NCBI GenBank assembly: GCA_964569095.1
Contig: CAZMTB010000038.1
Location: 1-9,994, forward strand
Source: JALWSI01 sp964569095 [NCBI: uncultured Aquificales bacterium]
GTDB taxonomy: Bacteria; Thermosulfidibacterota; Thermosulfidibacteria; Thermosulfidibacterales
Direction: 5' to 3'
DNA: 9,994 bases
Each line of letters opens with the position of its first letter. Position 1 is the first letter of the stretch. Positions 6,298-9,994 of the stretch are shown one piece after another. The notes beneath the pieces are model-generated. The model saw only the letters and a list, made by a program, of their open reading frames with translations, was not told the origin of the DNA and ran no database searches. Made by a program: the position numbers and the translations under genes.

Positions 6298-7164
6298 TCA
6301 GCCCCTCAGTATCTCCTTCAACCTCTCCGTGAGCCTGAGGGCCTCTTCCATGGGTCTCTGCCAGATGTTGCGTCCAAAGATGAAGCCCACTGCCCCCGCC
6401 TCCACGGCTATCCTTGCCCTTTGCAGCAGGGTTTCGTCGTCCACCTTCCCCCCCCCTGCTACGATCACGGGCACTCCAGAGGCAGAGGCAACAACGTGCT
6501 CCATGGCACCTCTCAGGTCCAGTTCCTTCTCGAGCTCCTGGTATGCTGTGGGCATGTGGATGCTATCCTCGGTGTGCAGCTTTGGGATGTTCACCTTCAC
6601 TATGTCTGCCCCCACCTCCGCAGCCACCCTTGCGGCGTAGGCTACGGCGTATAGGCTGTTCTTTCCCCCCTTCTGTTCTATGGATGAGCCCCTGGGATAG
6701 GACCAGATAACCACGGGCATGCCAAACCTCTCTGCCTCCCTCTTCACCTGGGAGAACTGGGCTATGTCCCTGCCTTGTGCAGGTGAGCCCACATAGAGGG
6801 TGTAGCCAATGGCGTCTGCTCCCAGGGCCACGGCCTCTTCAACGCTTGCTGTAAGTGGGGAGAATGCCCTGGAATCGGAGGGAATGTTGGTCTTACCGTT
6901 GATCTTCAGTATCAAGGGCAGGCGTCCTGCCACCTCTTCCAGGTGCCTCTCTGCCAATCCCCTGTGGAGCGCAATGGCAGAGAAGCCACCTCTAAGGGCA
7001 ATCTCCACCTGGTATTTGGGATCTGCCGCCGCAGGATTAACCAAGAAGTCTATGGGACCGTGCTCCAGTCCCTGGTCTATGGGCAGGACCATCAGCCTCC
7101 CTTGGGGGGTATCCCCGTGCAGGAATAGCCTGTTCAACCTCGTCTTCTTTCCCAATTGTGCCAA
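6298..7164 (-). CDS. fbaB: Class I fructose-1,6-bisphosphate aldolase, archaeal/DhnA (FbaB) type
   Basis: Cleaves fructose 1,6-bisphosphate to dihydroxyacetone phosphate and glyceraldehyde 3-phosphate, or the reverse, by a Schiff base in a TIM barrel. 288 residues, fitting the short archaeal-type family. Visible sites: [10 protein letters not shown] (28-37) with the family aspartate, tyrosine(s) in GYTLYVGS (120-127), WSYPRG (154-159), the Schiff-base lysine in ADIVKVNIP (Lys190), and the phosphate-binding glycine loops VAGGGKVDD (235-243) and [11 protein letters not shown] (261-271). The start is TTG at 7164, two bases after the kinase stop, with AGGAGG at 7176-7171 and a six-base gap. It is the last gene of the operon. 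Its partners, a sugar-phosphate kinase and PEP carboxykinase, support a glycolytic/gluconeogenic role. A related DhnA-type aldolase of the archaeal aromatic pathway is the main alternative, less likely in this context. Confidence 0.9.
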   Translation of the reverse strand: MAQLGKKTRLNRLFLHGDTPQGRLMVLPIDQGLEHGPIDFLVNPAAADPKYQVEIALRGGFSAIALHRGLAERHLEEVAGRLPLILKINGKTNIPSDSRAFSPLTASVEEAVALGADAIGYTLYVGSPAQGRDIAQFSQVKREAERFGMPVVIWSYPRGSSIEQKGGKNSLYAVAYAARVAAEVGADIVKVNIPKLHTEDSIHMPTAYQELEKELDLRGAMEHVVASASGVPVIVAGGGKVDDETLLQRARIAVEAGAVGFIFGRNIWQRPMEEALRLTERLKEILRG

Positions 7165-7166
7165 AT

Positions 7167-8120
7167 TTAGCCTCCTCTCACCTCTTCTACTGCAATCTGG
7201 GGCAGTAGTCTCTCAAAGTCTTCCCTCTTCACCAACTGGGTACTGGGGGAGATGGTGGCAGCGGCCCCCGCCGCTACTCCCCATCTCAAGGCCTCTTTCA
7301 ACCCGTAGTTTCTCACCATTGCCAGCAGGAAACCTCCTACGAAGGAGTCCCCTGCTCCCACGGGACTGTTCACCTTCACCTTGGGGGGCTTGGCCTTCAG
7401 GACCAGCTCCTTCGTTACCAGAAGTGCCTCCCTGGGACCCCTGGTGATTGCCACCATCTCCACTCCCCGTTCCAACACCTCTCTTCCCGCCTCTACGAAG
7501 TCGGATATGGGCTTTCCCATCAGCTGGCGCCCTGTGAGGCGTTCCAACTCGTAGGTGTTGGGCTTAATCATGAAGGGACCCCCCTTTATACCGTGTTTCA
7601 GATACTCGCCGTCAGAGTCCAGGACCGTTCTCATGCCCACCTCTTTGGCCTCCTCTATTATGTCCCTGTAGGCGGTCGTGGGTAGTCCCTGGGGTAGGCT
7701 GCCTCCCAGAACCAGGTACTGCTGGGTGGTTGATGGATTCGAGATCCTCCTTATCTGTTGCTGTAGCTTGTAGAGGTCTTCCAAGGTCACCTGGGGACCC
7801 CGGGCGTGTATCCTGGTCTGGGTCTTCTTCTCCAAATCGTTGATGATGATGTTTATTCTGGTCTCTTCCTCTATTGCCAGGAAGGAGTTCAGAATTCCCT
7901 CCTTTGCCAGAAGAAGCGAGAAGTTGCCTCCCTCGTCTCCCCCTATGAAGCCGTAGGCTATTGTTGGACCTCCCAGGGTGTTTACCACTCTCGAGACGTT
8001 TACCCCTTTTCCCCCTGGATCCCTGTGTATCCCCACCATGTGGATGGCGTCGTCCACCTTGAGGCCTCTCACGTCCACGGTGAGGTCGATGGAGGGGTTC
8101 ATTGTGATGGTGATGATCAT
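7167..8120 (-). CDS. PfkB-family hexose-phosphate kinase (phosphofructokinase; 1-PFK or 6-PFK-2 type)
   Basis: ATP-dependent ribokinase-fold kinase of 317 residues. PfkB signature 1 is [17 protein letters not shown] (35-51) and signature 2 is [17 protein letters not shown] (251-267), with Asp258 as catalytic base and GAG as the anion hole. Other family blocks are [11 protein letters not shown] (137-147), [13 protein letters not shown] (186-198) and [19 protein letters not shown] (279-297). The last resembles E. coli PfkB (6-phosphofructokinase II), while the N-terminal [10 protein letters not shown] is common to FruK, LacC and PfkB. The substrate could thus be fructose 1-phosphate, fructose 6-phosphate or tagatose 6-phosphate. 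The aldolase two bases downstream uses the product of the first two. No PTS fructose transporter is in view, which weakens the FruK reading. The ATG at 8120 overlaps the TGA of the DJ-1-like gene (ATGA), so translation is probably coupled. Confidence 0.88.
   Translation of the reverse strand: MIITITMNPSIDLTVDVRGLKVDDAIHMVGIHRDPGGKGVNVSRVVNTLGGPTIAYGFIGGDEGGNFSLLLAKEGILNSFLAIEEETRINIIINDLEKKTQTRIHARGPQVTLEDLYKLQQQIRRISNPSTTQQYLVLGGSLPQGLPTTAYRDIIEEAKEVGMRTVLDSDGEYLKHGIKGGPFMIKPNTYELERLTGRQLMGKPISDFVEAGREVLERGVEMVAITRGPREALLVTKELVLKAKPPKVKVNSPVGAGDSFVGGFLLAMVRNYGLKEALRWGVAAGAAATISPSTQLVKREDFERLLPQIAVEEVRGG
7171..7176 (-). promoter_or_regulatory. Shine-Dalgarno site for the TTG-started fba gene
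   Basis: Minus-strand AGGAGG lies six bases before TTG 7164 and inside the last codons of the upstream kinase gene. It justifies the TTG start, which has no nearby ATG alternative. Confidence 0.75.
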
Positions 8121-8635
8121 GCCTTACACCCAGCTATCTTCATCAGCTCCCTGCAGAAAGGCACCAATGCATGGAGTCCCTGAGCGGAGATGAGATTGCC
8201 GTCCACCACCACGGGGCTCTCTTCCCAGACTGCCCCGGCGTTGATCAGGTCGTCCTTTATTCCCCAAGAACCGGTCACCCTCTTCCCTTTCAGAATACCC
8301 GCCGATATGGCCACCTGGGGCCCGTGGCATATCATCGCTATGGGCTTTTTCGCCTCGTTTATCTCCCTGACGAGCCTGAGCACCGGGTTGTACCTGCGCA
8401 GCTTGTCAGGGGCGTGTCCCCCTGGAATCACCAGGGCGTCTATGGACTCGGGAAGCACCTGTGAGACGTTTGCCTCTATGGGTGCCTTTAAACCGTGCAC
8501 CCCCTCGCAGAGCCTGCCGTCCCTCATGCCCAGGGTCTTGATTCTGCAACCTCCCACCTCAAAGAGGTACCTTGGAACCCAGAACTCCAGGTCTTCGTAT
8601 CCCTCGTGCAACAGAAAGGCTATGCACTTCTCCAT
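8117..8635 (-). CDS. DJ-1/PfpI superfamily protein (class I glutamine amidotransferase-like)
   Basis: 172 residues from the ATG at 8635. The fold is shown by the nucleophile elbow AMICHGPQ (Cys103-His104), the acidic partner Glu14 in HEGYEDLEF, and LVIPGGHAPDKLR (68-80) with the loop that contacts the active site. The order and spacing match PfpI/YhbO/DJ-1 proteins, described as deglycases, glyoxalases, chaperones or peptidases. The late GSWGIKDDLINAGAVW and VVVDGNLISAQG blocks also fit PfpI. A GTG at 8644 overlaps the pckA stop and would add three residues. ATG 8635 is preferred because AAGGGGG (8650-8644) lies eight bases ahead. The gene sits between pckA and the kinase with overlapping ends, so it is co-expressed with the sugar-phosphate enzymes. 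Detoxification of methylglyoxal-type adducts is a reasonable inference, but the sequence does not prove a substrate. Confidence 0.87.
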   Translation of the reverse strand: MEKCIAFLLHEGYEDLEFWVPRYLFEVGGCRIKTLGMRDGRLCEGVHGLKAPIEANVSQVLPESIDALVIPGGHAPDKLRRYNPVLRLVREINEAKKPIAMICHGPQVAISAGILKGKRVTGSWGIKDDLINAGAVWEESPVVVDGNLISAQGLHALVPFCRELMKIAGCKA

Positions 8636-8640
8636 GCTTT

Positions 8641-9994
8641 TCACCCCCTTAGGGCCTCTAATATCTCCGGTTTCAGTCCCTCAAATCCCTTCAACCACTC
8701 GAGCCTCTCCTGGTAGAGTCTTTCCATCATACTTTGGTATCTCTCTCTGCCGTATATTCGGTATGGGTCGAAGAGACTGCACTGAACGTCCCTGGCCTCT
8801 GTGGCCACCTCGTATCCAACCACCGGGTCGTACTCCCACGAAACCTCTCCCCTGAGGGCGTCAAGAATGAGGTTTAGGGTTGTTTTGGGCGAGATTTTCA
8901 CCCCCTTCTCCACGCCTCCCACCTTTCCGGTGTTCACGATGAGCACCTCCACCTGGGGATTCTGCCTCAGTATCTCCAGCAGCTTGTTTCCCTCTTTGTG
9001 GGGACTGTCCATGATGAACGGATTGAAGGCCACTACCCTCTTCGATTCCCCTACCCTTTTGGGATCGTCCGCAGAGGTTATGGTGGATTCCCCTAACATG
9101 AAGAAGGCGGCTGCCTGCTCCGGGGATCTGAGCCTTCCCAGGGGTGGTGTGTCGTACCTCCTGGTGTTGAAGAGTATCACATCCACGTGTTGGAGGTCTA
9201 TGTCGTCCTTGGTGTGGGGTATGAGGAACCTGGGAACTATGCACCTCCCGTTACTGGTTAGGGTGCAGTTGTCGAAGTCTATCTCTCCCTGGTCGTCAAC
9301 CCAGGCGTTCTCGGCGATGGAGATGGGTGATTGGGTGGCCACGAAGAGCTCCGGTTGCTGGGTGACGGAGTCGGTCTTTATGTAGAAGCTGCTCTCGGTT
9401 CCGTAGGCGTAGGTGTCGTTTCTCAGCAACATGATGTCGTCTTGCAGGATGCTTATACCTTCCGGAGATTGTAGGTCGTGGTCGTTGAGTGTTATTGTGG
9501 TCTTCCCCGTTCCGCTCAGACCGAAGATGAGCACCCCTTTCTCCACCGGTTTTCCGCCTATGAGTAGGCGGTAGAGTTTTCCTCCCGCGTGCATGGCCAG
9601 GCCGTTTCGGTACTCCCTGGTGATGTACATCACCGAGCGAAGGGCGGCCATTTTTGCCTCTCCGTAGTAGTCGGTGCCCAGTACGAATGTGAATACCCGG
9701 CCGTCTTTGGTGGGATGGACGTAGATGGCCCTTCTCTTCCACTCTGGAACCTGGATCACCACGGCGTCGGGCTCTTCTTGGTGGTGTGGCTCGAAGAAGT
9801 TTTGAGAGAACATGTGTGCCAGACGGGCGTACGACCGCGTCACGTAGTAGTGTATGCGAAACCTGAACTTAGGGTTCTTGCAGACGTCTCTCTCCACCAT
9901 AACCAGGTCGGTTCCCTGGATAAAGTCCCGGACGGATTTCAGCTCTTTCTCTACTTCCTGATCGGGTTCTGTGACTACAAAAGTTTCTTTTGCG
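8641..9994 (-). CDS. pckA: ATP-type phosphoenolpyruvate carboxykinase, divergent; N-terminus beyond window
   Basis: Interconverts oxaloacetate plus ATP with PEP, CO2 and ADP. The frame stays open past the ATG at 9900 to the right edge, and the upstream residues (VRDFIQGTDL...) align with the family's pre-domain, so that ATG is internal. 450 residues are visible; by comparison with the 540-residue E. coli enzyme roughly the first 100 are missing. Numbered from the edge: P-loop FGLSGTGKTTIT (157-168), metal site ILQDDI (182-187), TSNGR (counterpart of ENTR), an SPEQAAAFF block, AFNPFIMDSP and LIVNTG. The TDYYGEAKMAALRS block (106-119) carries Met where E. coli PckA has the Mn-binding Lys213; Tyr207, Lys212 and His232 equivalents remain. 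The C-terminal region lacks the usual GTERGITEPTPTFSACFG segment. It is therefore a distinct subfamily; PEPCK activity is likely but not certain. It is the first visible gene of the operon, followed by the DJ-1-like gene. Confidence 0.87.
   Translation of the reverse strand, partial: AKETFVVTEPDQEVEKELKSVRDFIQGTDLVMVERDVCKNPKFRFRIHYYVTRSYARLAHMFSQNFFEPHHQEEPDAVVIQVPEWKRRAIYVHPTKDGRVFTFVLGTDYYGEAKMAALRSVMYITREYRNGLAMHAGGKLYRLLIGGKPVEKGVLIFGLSGTGKTTITLNDHDLQSPEGISILQDDIMLLRNDTYAYGTESSFYIKTDSVTQQPELFVATQSPISIAENAWVDDQGEIDFDNCTLTSNGRCIVPRFLIPHTKDDIDLQHVDVILFNTRRYDTPPLGRLRSPEQAAAFFMLGESTITSADDPKRVGESKRVVAFNPFIMDSPHKEGNKLLEILRQNPQVEVLIVNTGKVGGVEKGVKISPKTTLNLILDALRGEVSWEYDPVVGYEVATEARDVQCSLFDPYRIYGRERYQSMMERLYQERLEWLKGFEGLKPEILEALRG

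Noticed and set aside
6212-6640. 142-codon plus-strand open frame starting just after the AT-rich palindrome
   Set aside because: Most of it is antisense to the conserved aldolase gene and its translation is low-complexity. The promoter-like motif upstream was kept only as a weak regulatory call.
9898-9900. ATG at 9900 as the pckA start
   Set aside because: The in-frame codons from 9901 to the edge have no stop and encode family-like sequence, so the gene continues beyond the window.

Overview
The window comes from a bacterial chromosome with dense, operon-like gene packing. It holds two housekeeping or central-metabolism gene blocks, a lone two-domain malic enzyme, and the tail of a repeat protein. 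By eye, arginine codons are mostly AGG/AGA, ATA is common for Ile, and coding DNA is rich in G runs. This pattern is frequent in thermophilic anaerobes. The gene set (MaeB-type malic enzyme, a divergent ATP-type PEP carboxykinase, a class I DhnA/FbaB-type aldolase, a PfkB-family kinase and a small DUF4911-like protein) fits lineages such as Synergistota or Thermodesulfobacteriota. The sequence alone does not settle the phylum.

Layout. (1) 1-671, plus strand: C-terminal part of a HEAT-repeat protein, cut by the left edge, with seven 31-residue repeats in perfect 93-bp register. (2) 751-783: a strong hairpin terminator that can serve both this gene and the opposing malic enzyme. (3) 798-3083, minus strand: malic enzyme fused to a phosphotransacetylase-like domain. 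(4) 3084-3242: a divergent intergenic region with a candidate maeB promoter, a leader hairpin, and a very strong Shine-Dalgarno site that does not match the folC frame. (5) 3243-6005, plus strand: folC, pgeF, trmH and a DUF4911-like gene, each overlapping the next by a few bases and so probably co-translated. (6) 6006-6297: a convergent gap with no recognisable gene, an AT-rich palindrome and a GC-rich hairpin. (7) 6298-9994, minus strand: a tight operon transcribed pckA, DJ-1/PfpI, pfkB-type kinase, fba. pckA runs off the right edge.

How the genes work together. The minus-strand operon joins PEP carboxykinase (oxaloacetate to PEP) with a sugar-phosphate kinase and fructose-bisphosphate aldolase, so it covers entry to gluconeogenesis and the hexose/triose-phosphate step. 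The malic enzyme nearby connects malate to pyruvate. The window is therefore centred on the C4/C3 node and the Embden-Meyerhof trunk. The DJ-1/PfpI gene inside the operon may protect against reactive carbonyls derived from triose phosphates (inference). The plus-strand operon is housekeeping: folate polyglutamylation, peptidoglycan or nucleoside quality control, tRNA 2'-O-methylation, and one protein of unknown function.

No mobile element, CRISPR array, tRNA, rRNA or phage gene was seen, and no clearly new multi-gene system is evident. The points most worth checking are the folC start (a perfect SD, a TTG start and a slippery heptamer that would place ribosomes in the folC frame after a -1 shift) and the altered active-site lysine of the PEP carboxykinase.
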